Below are positions 22,237 to 36,295 of a stretch of DNA of 64,000 nucleotides, one piece after another (within the stretch, counting starts at the first letter, position 1; every line of letters begins with the position of its first letter). Location: NCBI GenBank assembly GCA_948146395.1, contig OX411556.1, positions 1,488,001 through 1,552,000 on the forward strand, written 5' to 3'. The position numbers and the translations under genes were made by a program. This DNA is from Fragum whitleyi (lineage: Eukaryota > Mollusca > Bivalvia > Cardiida > Cardiidae). The notes beneath the pieces were generated by a model. That model searched no databases, was not told the origin of the DNA, and was given only the letters and a program-made list of their open reading frames with translations.

Positions 22237-23088
22237 GACTGATGCGCCCATGCATTCATACCCACATCGTCCAAAACACTCGCGTTTGCTAGCTATGCAT
22301 GTGCGCTTCAAATTGACACATGTTTCGATGCCGTCTGATGCATCCGTCTGTGCGTTTATGCAGCATCCCTGACCCCTTGTTATTCGATTTAATAGTAATT
22401 ATTTAATCCTGATTGAATGTTAAATATTTTGGGTACCCATTTTTCGATCGACTGATGCGCCCATGCATTCATACCCACATCGTCCCAAACACGCGCGTTC
22501 GCTAGCTATGCATGTGCGCTTCAAATTGACACCGGTTTCGATGCCGTCTGATGCATCCGTCTGTGCGTTTATGCAGCATTTCTGACCCCTTGTTATTCGA
22601 TTTAATAGTAATTATTTAATCCTGATTTAATGTTAAATATTTTGGGTATCCATTTTCCGATCGACTGATGCGCCCATGCATTCATACCCACATCGTCCCA
22701 AACACTCGCCTTCGCTAGCTATGCATGTGCGCTTCAAATTGACACCGGTTTCGATGCCGTCTGATGCATCCGTCTGTGCGTTTATGCAGCATCCCTGACC
22801 CCTTGTTATTCGATTTAATAGTAATTATTTAATCCTGATTTAATGTTAAATATGTTGGGTACCCATTTTTCGATCGACTGATGCGCCCATGCATTCATAC
22901 CCACATCGTCCCAAACACGCGCGTTCGCTAGCTATGCATGTACGCTTCAAATTGACACCGGTTTCGATGCCGTCTGATGCATCCGTCTGTGCGTTTATGC
23001 AGCATCCCTGACCCCTTGTTATTCGATTTAATAGAAATTATTTAATCCTGATTTAATGTTAAATATTTTGGGTACCCATTTTTCGATC
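22237..23088. repeat. Shortened copy of the 22/27/29-kb segment
   Basis: Four units in the order GTTTGCTAGC (22237 unit), GCATTTCTG (22572), AATATGTTGGG (about 22850) and TGTACGCTTC (22939). This is the marker order of the segments at 26923 and 29266, but one plain unit between the first two markers is missing. From GCATTTCTG onward the offset to the 27-kb copy is exactly 4,899 bp (23 units). Confidence 0.75.
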
Positions 23089-26000
23089 GACTGATGCGCC
23101 CATGCATTCTTACCCACATCGTCCCAAACACTCGCGTTCGCTAGCTATGCATGTGCGCTTCAAATTGACACCGGTTTCGATGCCGTCTGATGCATCCGTC
23201 TGTGCGTTAATGCAGCACCCCTGACCCCTTGTTATTCGATTTAATAGTAATTATTTAATCCTGATTTAATGTTAAATATTTTGGGTACCCATTTTTCGAT
23301 CGACTGATGCGCCCATGCATTCATACCCACATCGTCCCAAACACGCGCGTTCGCTAGCTATGCATGTGCGCTTCAAATTGACACCGGTTTCGATGCCGTC
23401 TGATGCATCCGTCTGTGCGTTTATGCAGCATCCCTGACCCCTTGTTATTCGATTTAATAGTAATTATTTAATCCTGATTTAATGTTAAATATTTTGGGTA
23501 CCCATTTTTCGATCGACTGATGCGCCCATGCATTCATACCCACATCGTCCCAAACACGTGCGTTCGCTAGCTATGCATGTGCGCTTCAAATTGACACCGG
23601 TTTCGATGCCGTCTGATGCATCCGTCTGTGCGTTTATGCAGCATCCCTGACCCCTTGTTATTCGATTTAATAGTAATTATTTAATCCTGATTTAATGTTA
23701 AATATTTTGGGTACCCATTTTTCGATCGACTGATGCGCCCATGCATTCATACCCACATCGTCCCAAACACTCGCGTTTGCTAGCTATGCATGTGCGCTTC
23801 AAATTGACACCGGTTTCGATGCCGTCTGATGCATCCGTCTGTGCGTTTATGCAGCATCCCTGACCCCTTGTTATTCGATTTAATAGTAATTATTTAATCC
23901 TGATTTAATGTTAAATATTTTGGGTACCCATTTTTCGATCGACTGATGCGCCCATGCATTCATACCCACATCGTCCCAAACACTCGCGTTCGCTAGCTAT
24001 GCATGTGCGCTTCAAATTGACACCGGTTTCGATGCCGTCTGATGCATCCGTCTGTGCGTTTATGCAGCATCCCTGACCCCTTGTTATTCGATTTAATAGT
24101 AATTATTTAATCCTGATTTAATGATAAATATTTTGGGTACCCATTTTTCGATCGACTGATGCGCCCATGCATTCATACCCACATCGCCCCAAACACGCGC
24201 GTTCGCTAGCTATGCATATGCGCTTCAAATTGACACCGGTTTCGATGCCGTCTGATGCATCCGTCTGTGCGTTTATGCAGCATCCCTGACCCCTTGTTAT
24301 TCGATTTAATAGTAATTATATAATCCTGATTTAATGTTAAATATTTTGGGTACCCATTTTTCGATCGACTGATGCGCCCATGCATTCATACCCACATCGT
24401 CCCAAACACTCGCGTTCGCTAGCTATGCATGTGCGCTTCAAATTGACACCGGTTTCGTTGCCGTCAGATGCATCCGTCTGTGCGTTTATGCAGCATCCCT
24501 GACCCCTTGTTATTCGATTTAATAGTAATTATTTAATCCTGATTTAATGTTAAATATTTTGGGTACCCTTTTTTCGATCGACTGATGCGCCCATGCATTC
24601 ATACCCACATCGTCCCAAACACGCGCGTTCGCTAGCTATGCATGTGCGCTTCAAATTGACATCGGTTTCGATGCCGTCTGATGCATCCGTCTGTGCGTTT
24701 ATGCAGCATCCCTGACCCCTTGTTATTCGATTTAATAGTAATTATTTGATCCTGATTTAATGTTAAATATTTTGGGTACCCATTTTTCGATCGACTGATG
24801 CGCCCATGCATTCATACCCACATCGTCCCAAACACTCGCGTTCGCTAGCTATGCATGTGCGCTTCAAATTGACACCGGTTTCGATGCCGTCTGATACATC
24901 CGTCTGTGCGTTTATGCAGCATCCCTGACCCCTTGTTATTCGATTTAATAGTAATTATTTAATCCTGATTTAATGTTAAATATTTTAGGTACCCATTTTT
25001 CGATCGACTGATGCGCCCATGCATTCATACCCACATCGTCCCAAACACGCGCGTTCGCTAGCTATGCATGTGTGCTTCAAATTGACACCGGTTTCGATGC
25101 CGTCTGATGCATCCGTCTGTGCGTTTATGCAGCATCCCTAACCCCTTGTTATTCGATTTAATAGTAATTATTTAATCCTGATTTAATGTTAAATATTTTG
25201 GGTACCCATTTTTCGATCGACTGATGCGCCCATGCATTCATACCCACATCGTCCCAAACACGCGCGTTCGCTAGCTATGCATGTGCGCTTCAAATTGACA
25301 CCGGTTTCGATGCCGTCTGATGCATCCGTCTGTGCGTTTATGCAGCATCCCTGACCCCTTGTTATTCGATTTAATAGTAATTATTTAATCCTGATTTAAT
25401 GTTAAATATTTTGGGTACCTATTTTTCGATCGACTGATGCGCCCATGCATTCATACCCACATCGTCCAAAACACGCGCGTTCGCTAGCTATGCATGTGCG
25501 CTTCAAATTGACACCGGTTTCGATGACGTCTGATACATCCGTCTGTGCGTTTATGCAGCATCCCTGACCCCTTGTTATTCGATTTAATAGTAATTATTTA
25601 ATCCTGATTTAATGTTAAATATTTTAGGTACCCATTTTTCGATCGACTGATGCGCCCATGCATTCATACCCACATCGTCCCAAACACGCGCGTTCGCTAG
25701 CTATGCATGTGCGCTTCAAATTGACACCGGTTTCGATGCCGTCTGATGCATCCGTCTGTGCGTTTATGCAGCATCCCTGACCCCTTGTTATTCGATTTAA
25801 TAGTAATTATTTAATCCTGATTTAATGTTAAATATTTTGGGTACCCATTTTTCGATCGACTGATGCGCCCATGCATTCATACCCACATCGTCCCAAACAC
25901 TCGCGTTCGCTAGCTATGCATGTGCGCTTCAAATTGACACCGGTTTCGATGCCGTCTGATACATCCGTCTGTGCGTTTATGCAGCATCCCTGACCCCTTG

Positions 26001-26922
26001 TTATTCGATTTAATAGTAATTATTTAATCCTGATTTAATGTTAAATATTTTAGGTACCCATTTTTCGATCGACTGATGCGCCCATGCATTCATACCCACA
26101 TCGTCCCAAACACGCGCGTTCACTAGCTATGCATGTGCGCTTCAAATTGACACCGGTTTCGATGCCGTCTGATGCATCCGTCTGTGCGTTTATGCAGCAT
26201 CCCTGACCCCTTGTTATTCGATTTAATAGTAATTATTTAATCCTGATTTAATGTTAAATATTTTGGGTACCCATTTTTCGATCGACTGATGCGCCCATGC
26301 ATTCATACCCACATCGCCCCAAACACGCGCGTTCGTTAGCTATGCATGTGCGCTTCAAATTGACACCGGTTTCGATGCCGTCTGATGCATCCGTCTGTGC
26401 GTTTATGCAGCATCCCTGACCCCTTGTTATTCGATTTAATAGTAATTATTTAATCCTGATTTAATGTTAAATATTTTGGGTACCCATTTTTCGATCGACT
26501 GATGCGCCCATGCATTCATACCCACATCGTCCCAAACACTCGCGTTCGCTAGCTATGCATGTGCGCTTCAAATTGACACCGGTTTCGATGCCGTCTGATG
26601 CATCCGTCTGTGCGTTTATGCAGCATCCCTGACCCCTTGTTATTCGATTTAATAGTAATTATTTAATCCTGATTTAATGTTAAATATTTTGGGTACCCAT
26701 TTTTCGATCGACTGATGCGCCCATGCATTCATATCCACATCGTCCCAAACACGCGCGTTCACTAGCTATGCATGTGCGCTTCAAATTGACACCGGTTTCG
26801 ATGCCGTCTGATGCATCCGTCTGTGCGTTTATGCAGCATCCCTGACCCCTTGTTATTCGATTTAATAGTAATTATTTAATCCTGATTTAATGTTAAATAT
26901 TTTGGGTACCCATTTTTTGATC

Positions 26923-28200
26923 GACTGATGCGCCCATGCATTCATACCCTCATCGTCCCAAACACTCGCGTTTGCTAGCTATGCATGTGCGCTTCAAATT
27001 GACACCGGTTTCGATGCCGTCTGATGCATCCGTCTGTGCGTTTATGCAGCATCCCTGACCCCTTGTTATTCGATTTAATAGTAATTATTTAATCCTGATT
27101 TAATGTTAAATATTTTGGGTACCCATTTTTCGATCGACTGATGCGCCCATGCATTCATACCCACATCGTCCCAAACACTCGCGTTCGCTAGCTATGCATG
27201 TGCGCTTCAAATTGACACCGGTTTCGATGCCGTCTGATGCATCCGTCTGTGCGTTTATGCAGCATCCCTGACCCCTTGTTATTCGATTTAATAGTAATTA
27301 TTTAATCCTGATTTAATGTTAAATATTTTGGGTACCCATTTTTCGATCGACTGATGCGCCCATGCATTCATACCCACATCGCCCCAAACACGCGCGTTCG
27401 CTAGCTATGCATGTGCGCTTCAAATTGACACCGGTTTCGATGCCGTCTGATGCATCCGTCTGTCCGTTTATGCAGCATTTCTGACCCCTTGTTATTCGAT
27501 TTAATAGTAATTATTTAATCCTGATTTAATGTTAAATATTTTGGGTACCCATTTTTCGATCGACTGATGCGCCCATGCATTCATACCCACATCGTCCCAA
27601 ACACTCGCGTTCGCTAGCTATGCATGTGCGCTTCAAATTGACACCGGTTTCGATGCCGTCTGATGCATCCGTCTGTACGTTTATGCAGCATCCCTGACCC
27701 CTTGTTATTCGATTTAATAGTAATTATTTAATCCTGATTTAATGTTAAATATGTTGGGTACCCATTTTTCGATCGACTGATGCGCCCATGCATTCATACC
27801 CACATCGTCCCAAACACGCGCGTTCGCTAGCTATGCATGTACGCTTCAAATTGACACCGGTTTCGATGCCGTCTGATGCATCCGTCTGTGCGTTTATGCA
27901 GCATCCCTGACCCCTTGTTTTTCGATTTAATAGTAATTATTTAATCCTGATTTAATGTTAAATATTTTGGGTACCCATTTTTCGATCGACTGATGCGCCC
28001 ATGCATTCATACCCACATCGTCCCAAACACTCGCGTTCGCTAGCTATGCATGTGCGCTTCAAATTGACAACGGTTTCGATGCCGTCTGATGCATCCGTCT
28101 GTGCGTTTATGCAGCATCCCTGACCCCTTGTTATTCGATTTAATAGTAATTATTTAATCCTGATTTAATGTTAAATATTTTGGGTACCCATTTTCCGATC
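26923..28200. repeat. Six-unit segment, middle copy (repeats at +2,343 bp)
   Basis: Markers in order: TTTTTTGATCG just before the first unit, GTTTGCTAGC, GCATTTCTGACC (27471), AATATGTTGGG and TGTACGCTTC (27838). All recur 2,343 bp (11 units) to the right. Private changes here include CATACCCTCATCG (26,944), TGTCCGTTT (about 27,463) and TTGTTTTTCG (about 27,917). Confidence 0.82.
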
Positions 28201-29265
28201 GACTGATGCGCCCATGCATTCATACCCACATCGTCCCAAACACTCGCGTTCGCTAGCTATGCATGTGCGCTTCAAATTGACACCGGTTTCGATGCCGTCT
28301 GATGCATCCGTCTGTGCGTTTATGCAGCATGCCTGACCCCTTGTTATTCGATTTAATAGTAATTATTTAATCCTGATTTAATGTTAAATATTTTGGGTAC
28401 CCATTTTTCGATCGACTGATGCGCCCATGCATTCATACCCACATCGTCCCAAACACGCGCGTTCGCTAGCTATGCATGTGCGCTTCAAATTGACACCGGT
28501 TTCGATGCCGTCTGATGCATCCGTCTGTGCGTTTATGCAGCATCCCTGACCCCTTGTTATTCGATTTGATAGTAATTATTAAATCCTGATTTAATGTTAA
28601 ATATTTTGGGTACCCATTTTCCGATCGACTGATGCGCCCATGCATTCATACCCACATCGTCCCAAACACTCGCGTTCACTAGCTATGCATGTGCGCTTCA
28701 AATTGACACCGGTTTCGATGCCGTCTGATGCATCCGTCTGTGCGTTTATGCAGCATCCCTGACCCCTTGTTATTCGATTTAATAGTAATTATTTAATCCT
28801 GATTTAATGTTAAATATTTTGGGTACCCATTTTTCGATCGACTGATGCGCCCATGCATTCATACCCACATCGTCCCAAACACGCGCGTTCACTAGCTATG
28901 CATGTGCGCTTCAAATTGACACCGGTTTCGATGCCGTCTGATGCATCCGTCTGTGCGTTTATGCAGCATCCCTGACCCCTTGTTATTCGATTTAATAGTA
29001 ATTATTTAATCCTGATTTAATGTTAAATATTTTGGGTACCCATTTTTCGATCGACTGATGCGCCCATGCATTCATACCCACATCGCCCCAAACACGCGCG
29101 TTCGCTAGCTATGCATGTGCGCTTCAAATTGACACCGGTTTCGATGCCGTCTGATGCATCCGTCTGTGCGTTTATGCAGCATCCCTGACCCCTTGTTATT
29201 CGATTTAATAGTAATTATTTAATCCTGATTTAATGTTAAATATTTTGGGTAAACATTTTTTGATC

Positions 29266-30543
29266 GACTGATGCGCCCATGCATTCATACCCACATCGTC
29301 CCAAACACTCGCGTTTGCTAGCTATGCATGTGCGCTTCAAATTGACACCGGTTTCGATGCCGTCTGATGCATCCGTCTGTGCGTTTATGCAGCATCCCTG
29401 ACCCCTTGTTATTCGATTTAATAGTAATTATTTAATCCTGATTTAATGTTAAATATTTTGGGTACCCATTTTTCGATCGACTGATGCGCCCATGCATTCA
29501 TACCCACATCGTCCCAAACACTCGCGTTCGCTAGCTATGCATGTGCGCTTCAAATTGACACCGGTTTCGATGCCGTCTGATGCATCCGTCTGTGCGTTTA
29601 TGCAGCATCCCTGACCCCTTGTTATTCGATTTAATAGTAATTATTTAATCCTGATTTAATGTTAAATATTTTGGGTACCCATTTTTCGATCGACTGATGC
29701 GCCCATGCATTCATACCCACATCGCCCCAAACACGCGCGTTCGCTAGCTATGCATGTGCGCTTCAAATTGACACCGGTTTCGATGCCGTCTGATGCATCC
29801 GTCTGTGCGTTTATGCAGCATTTCTGACCCCTTGTTATTCGATTTAATAGTAATTATTTAATCCTGATTTAATGTTAAATATTTTGGGTACCCATTTTTC
29901 GATCGACTGATGCGCCCATGCATTCATACCCACATCGTCCCAAACACTCGCGTTCGCTAGCTATGCATGTGCGCTTCAAATTGACACCGGTTTCGATGCC
30001 GTCTGATGCATCCGTCTGTGCGTTTATGCAGCATCCCTGACCCCTTGTTATTCGATTTAATAGTAATTATTTAATCCTGATTTAATGTTAAATATGTTGG
30101 GTACCCATTTTTCGATCGACTGATGCGCCCATGCATTCATACCCACATCGTCCCAAACACGCGCGTTCGCTAGCTATGCATGTACGCTTCAAATTGACAC
30201 CGGTTTCGATGCCGTCTGATGCATCCGTCTGTGCGTTTATGCAGCATCCCTGACCCCTTGTTATTCGATTTAATAGTAATTATTTAATCCTGATTTAATG
30301 TTAAATATTTTGGGTACCCATTTTTCGATCGACTGATGCGCCCATGCATTCATACCCACATCGTCCCAAACACTCGCGTTCGCTAGCTATGCATGTGCGC
30401 TTCAAATTGACACCGGTTTCGATGCCGTCTGATGCATCCGTCTGTGCGTTTATGCAGCATCACTGACCCCTTGTTATTCGATTTAATAGTAATTATTTAA
30501 TCCTGATTTAATGTTAAATATTTTGGGTACCCATTTTTCGATC
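29266..30543. repeat. Six-unit segment, right copy
   Basis: Partner of 26923-28200 at +2,343 bp (TCGACTG 26921/29264, TACGCTTC 27840/30183). A private GGTAAACATTTT occurs just before it near 29,250. The units between the two copies do not keep the same offset: the CGCGCGTTCACTAGC markers at 26,755 and 28,885 are 10 units apart, so single-unit gains or losses have occurred. Confidence 0.82.
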
Positions 30544-33500
30544 GACTGATGCGCCCATGCATTCATACCCACATCGTCCCAAACACTCGCGTTCGCTAGC
30601 TATGCATGTGCGCTTCAAATTGACACCGGTTTCGATGCCGTCTGATGCATCCGTCTGTGCGTTTATGCAGCATCCCTGACCCCTTGTTATTCGATTTAAT
30701 AGTAATTATTTAATCCTGATTTAATGTTGAATATTTTGGGTACCCATTTTTCGATCGACTGATGCGCCCATGCATTCATACCCACATCGTCCCAAACTCT
30801 CGCGTTCGCTAGCTATGCATGTGCGCTTCTAATTGACACCGGTTTCGATGCCGTCTGATGCATCCGTCTGTGCGTTTATGCAGCATCCCTGACCCCTTGT
30901 TATTCGATTTAATAGTAATTATTTAATCCTGATTTAATGTTAAATATTTTGGGTACCCATTTTTCGATCGACTGATGCGCCCATGCATTCATACCCACAT
31001 CGTCCCAAACACTCGCGTTCGCTAGCTATGCATGTGCGCTTCAAATTGACACCGGTTTCGATGCCGTCTGATGCATCCGTCTGTGCGTTTATGCAGCATC
31101 CCTGACCCCTTGTTATTCGATTTAATAGTAATTATTTAATCCTGATTCAATGTTAAATATTTTGGGTACCCATTTTTTGATCGACTGATGCGCCCATGCA
31201 TTCATACCCACATCGTCCCAAACACGCGCGTTCGCTAGCTATGCATGTGCGCTTCAAATTGACACCGGTTTCGATGCCGTCTGATGCATCCGTCTGTGCG
31301 TTTATGCAGCATCCCTGACTCCTTGTTATTCGATTTAATAGTAATTATTCAATCCTGATTTAATGTTAAATATTTTGGGTACCCATTTTTCGATCGACTG
31401 GTGCGCCCATGCATTCATACCCACATCGTCCCAAACACTCGCGTTCGCTAGCTATGCATGTGCGCTTCAAATTGACACCGGTTTCGATGCCGTCTGATGC
31501 ATCCGTCTGTGCGTTTATGCAGCATGCCTGACCCCTTGTTATTCGATTTAATAGTAATTATTTAATCCTGATTTAATGTTAAATATTTTGGGTACCCATT
31601 TTTCGATCGACTGATGCGCCCATGCATTCATACCCACATCGTCCCAAACACGCGCGTTCGCTAGCTATGCATGTGCGCTTCAAATTGACACCGGTTTCGA
31701 TGCCGTCTGATGCATCCGTCTGTGCGTTTATGCAGCATCCCTGACCCCTTGTTATTCGATTTAATAGTAATTATTTAATCCTGATTTAATGTTAAATATT
31801 TTGGGTACCCATTTTTCGATCGACTGATGCGCCCATGCATTCATTCCCGCATCGCCCCAAACACGCGCGTTCTCTAGCTAAGCAAGTGCGCTTCAAATTG
31901 ACACCGGTTTCGATGCCGTCTGATGCATCCGTCTGTGCGTTTATGCAGCATCCCTGACCCCTTGTTATTCGATTTGATAGTAATTATTTAATCCTGATTT
32001 AATGTTAAATATTTTGGGTACCCATTTTTCGATCGACTGATGCGCCCATGCATTCATACCCACATCGTCCCAAACACGCGCGTTCACTAGCTATGCATGT
32101 GCGCTTCAAATTGACACCGGTTTCGATGCCGTCTGATGCATCCGTCTGTGCGTTTATGCAGCATCCCTGACCCCTTGTTATTCGATTTAATAGTAATTAT
32201 TTAATCCTGATTTAATGTTAAATATTTTGGGTACCCATTTTTCGATCGACTGATGAGCCCATGCATTCATACCCACATCGCCCCAAACACGCGCGTTCGC
32301 TAGCTATGCATGTGCGCTTCAAATTGACACCGGTTTCGATGCCGTCTGATGCATCCGTCTGTGCGTTTATGCAGCATCCCTGACCCCTTGTTATTCGATT
32401 TAATAGTAATTATTTAATCCTGATTTAATGTTAAATATTTTGGGTACCCATTTTTCGATCGACTGATGCGCCCATGCATTCATACCTACATCGTCCCAAA
32501 CACGCGCGTTCGCTAGCTATGCATGTGCGCTTCAAATTGACACCGGTTTCGATGCCGTCTGATGCATCCGTCTGTGCGTTTATGCAGCATCCCTGACCCC
32601 TTGTTATTCGATTTAATAGTAATTATTTAATCCTGATTTAATGTTAAATATTTTGGGTACCCATTTTTCGATCGACTGATGCGCCCATGCATTCATACCC
32701 ACATCGTCCCAAACACGCGCGTTCGCTAGCTATGCATGTGCGCTTCAAATTGACACCGGTTTCGATGCCGTCTGATGCATCCGTCTGTGCGTTTATGCAG
32801 CATCCCTGACCCCTTGTTATTCGATTTAATAGTAATTATTTAATCCTGATTTAATGTTAAATATTTTGGGTACCCATTTTTCGATCGACTGATGCGCCCA
32901 TGCATTCATACCCACATCGTCCCAAACACTCGCGTTCGCTAGCTATGCATGTGCGCTTCAAATTGACACCAATTTCGATGTTGTCTGATGCATCCGTCTG
33001 TGCGTTTATGCAGCATCCCTGACCCCTTGTTATTCGATTTAATAGTAATTATTTAATCCTGATTTAATGTTAAATATTTTGGGTACCCATTTTTCGATCG
33101 ACTGATGCGCCCATGCATTCATACCCACATCGTCCCAAACCCTCGCGTTCGCTAGCTATGCATGTGCGCTTCAAATTGACACCGGTTTCGATGCCGTCTG
33201 ATGCATCCGTCTGTGCGTTTATGCAGCATCCCTGACCCCTTGTTATTCGATTTAATAGTAATTATTTAATCCTGATTTAATGTTAAATATTTTGGGTACC
33301 CTTTTTTCGATCGACTGATGCGCCCATGCATTCATACCCACATCGCCCCAAACACGAACGTTCGCTAGCTATGCATGTGCGCTTCAAATTGACACCGGTT
33401 TCGATGTCGTCTGATGCATCCGTCTGTGCGTTTATGCAGCATCCCTGACCCCTTGTTATTCGATTTAATAGTAATTATTTAATCCTGATTTAATGTTAAA

Positions 33501-36295
33501 TATTTTGGGTACCCATTGTTCGATCGACTAATGCGCCCATGCATTCATACCCACATCGTCCCAAACACTCGCGTTCGCTAGCTATACATGTGCGCTTCAA
33601 ATTGACACCGGTTTCGATGCCGTCTGATGCATCCGTCTGTGCGTTTATGCAGCATCCCTGACCCCTTGTTATTCGATTTAATAGTAATTATTTAATCCTG
33701 ATTTAATGTTAAATATTTTGGGTACCCTTATTTCGATCGACTGATGCGCCCATGCATTCATACCCACATCGTCCCAAACACGCGCGTTCGCTAGCTATGC
33801 ATGTGCGCTTCAAATTGACACCGGTTTCGATGCCGTCTGATGCATCCGTCTGTGCGTTTATGCAGCATATCTGACCCCTTGTTATTCGATTTAATAGTAA
33901 TTATTTGATCCTGATTTAATGTTAAATATTTTGGGTACCCATTTTTCGATCGACTGATGCGCCCATGCATTCATACCCACATCGTCCCAAACACGCGCGT
34001 TCGCTAGCTATGCATGTGCGCTTCAAATTGACACCGGTTTCGATGCCGTCTGATGCATCCGTCTGTGCGTTTATGCAGCATCCCTGACCCCTTGTTATTC
34101 GATTTAATAGTAATTATTTAATCCTGATTTAATGTTAAATATTTTGGGTACCCATTTTTCGATCGACTGATGCGCCCATGCATTCATACCCACATCGTCC
34201 CAAACACGCGCGTTCGCTAGCTATGCATGTGCGCTTCAAATTGACACCGGTTTCGATGCCGTCTGATGCATCCGTCTGTGCGTTTATGCAGCATCCCTGA
34301 CCGCTTGTTATTCGATTTAATAGTAATTATTTAATCCTGATTTAATGTTAAATATTTTGGGTACCCATTTTTCGATCGACTGATGCGCCCATGCATTCAT
34401 ACCCACATCGTCCCAAACACGCGCGTTCGCTAGCTATGCATGTGCGCTTCAAATTGACACCGGTTTCGATGCCGTCTGATGCATCCGTCTGTGCGTTTAT
34501 GCAGCATCCCTGACCCCTTGTTATTCGATTTAATAGTAATTATTTAATCCTGATTTAATGTTAAATATTTTGGGTACCCATTTTTCGATCGACTGATGCG
34601 CCCATGCATTCATACCCACATCGTCCTAAACACGCGCGTTCACTAGCTATGCATGTGCGCTTCAAATTGACACCGGTTTCGATGCCGTCTGATGCATCCG
34701 TCTGTGCGTTTATGCAGCATCCCTGACCCCTTGTTATTCGATTTAATAGTAATTATTTAATCCTGATTTAATGTTAAATATTTTGGGTACCCATTTTTCG
34801 ATCGACTGATGCGCCCATGCATTCATACCCACATCGCCCCAAACACGCGCGTTCGTTAGCTATGCATGTGCGCTTCAAATTGACACCGGTTTCGATGCCG
34901 TCTGATGCATCCGTCTGTGCGTTTATGCAGCATCCCTGACCCCTTGTTATTCGATTTAATAGTAATTATTTAATCCTGATTTAATGTTTAAAATTTTGGG
35001 TACCCATTTTTCGATCGACTGATGCGCCCATGCATTCATACCCACATCGTCCCAAACACTCGCGTTCGCTAGCTATGCATGTGCGCTTCAAATTGACACC
35101 GGTTTCGATGCCGTCTGATGCATCCGTCTGTGCGTTTATGCAGCATCCCTGACCCCTTGTTATTCGATTTAATAGTAATTATTTAATTCTGATTTAATGT
35201 TAAATATTTTGGGTACCCTTTTTTCGATCGACTGATGCGCCCATGCATTCATACCCACATCGCCCCAAACACTCGCGTTCGCTAGCTATGCATGTGCGCT
35301 TCAAATTGACACCGGTTTCGATGCCGTCTGATGCATCCGTCTGTGCGTTTATGCAGCATCCCTGACCCCTTGTTATTTGATTTAATAGTAATTATTTAAT
35401 CCTGATTTAATGTTAAATATTTTGGTTACCCATTTTTCGATCGACTGATGCGCCCATGCATTCATACCCACATCGTCCCAAACATTCGCGTTCGCTAGCT
35501 ATGCATGTGCGCTTCAAATTGACACCGGTTTCGATGCCGTCTGATGCATCCGTCTGTGCGTTTATGCAGCATCCCTGACCCCTTGTTATTCGATTTAATA
35601 GTAATTATTTAATCCTGATTTAATGTTAAATATTTTGGGTACCCATTTTTCGATCGACTGATGCGCCCATGCATTCATACCCACATCGTCCCAAACACGC
35701 GCGTTCACTAGCTATGCATGTGCGCTTCAAATTGACACCTGTTTCGATGCCGTCTGATGCATCCGTCTGTGCGTTTATGCAGCATCCCTGACCCCTTGTT
35801 ATTCGATTTAATAGTAATTATTTAATCCTGATTTAATGTTAAATATTTTGGGTACCCATTTTTCGATCGACTAATGCGCCCATGCATTCATACCCACATC
35901 GCCCCAAACACGCGCGTTCGCTAGCTATGCATGTGCGCTTCAAATTGACACCGGTTTCGGTGCCGTCTGATGCATCCGTCTGTGCGTTTATGCAGCATCC
36001 CTGACCCCTTGTTATTCGATTTAATAGTAATTATTTAATCCTGATTTAATGTTAAATATTTTGGGTACCCATTTTTCGATCGACTGATGCGCCCATGCAT
36101 TCATACCCACATCGTCCCAAACACTCGCGTTCGCTAGCTATGCATGTGCGCTTCAAATTGACACCGGTTTCGATGCCGTCTGATGCATCCGTCTGTGCGT
36201 TTATGCAGCATCCCTGACCCCTTGTTATTCGATTTAATAGTAATTATTTTAATCCTGATTTAATGTTAAATATTTTGGGTACCCATTTTTCGATC

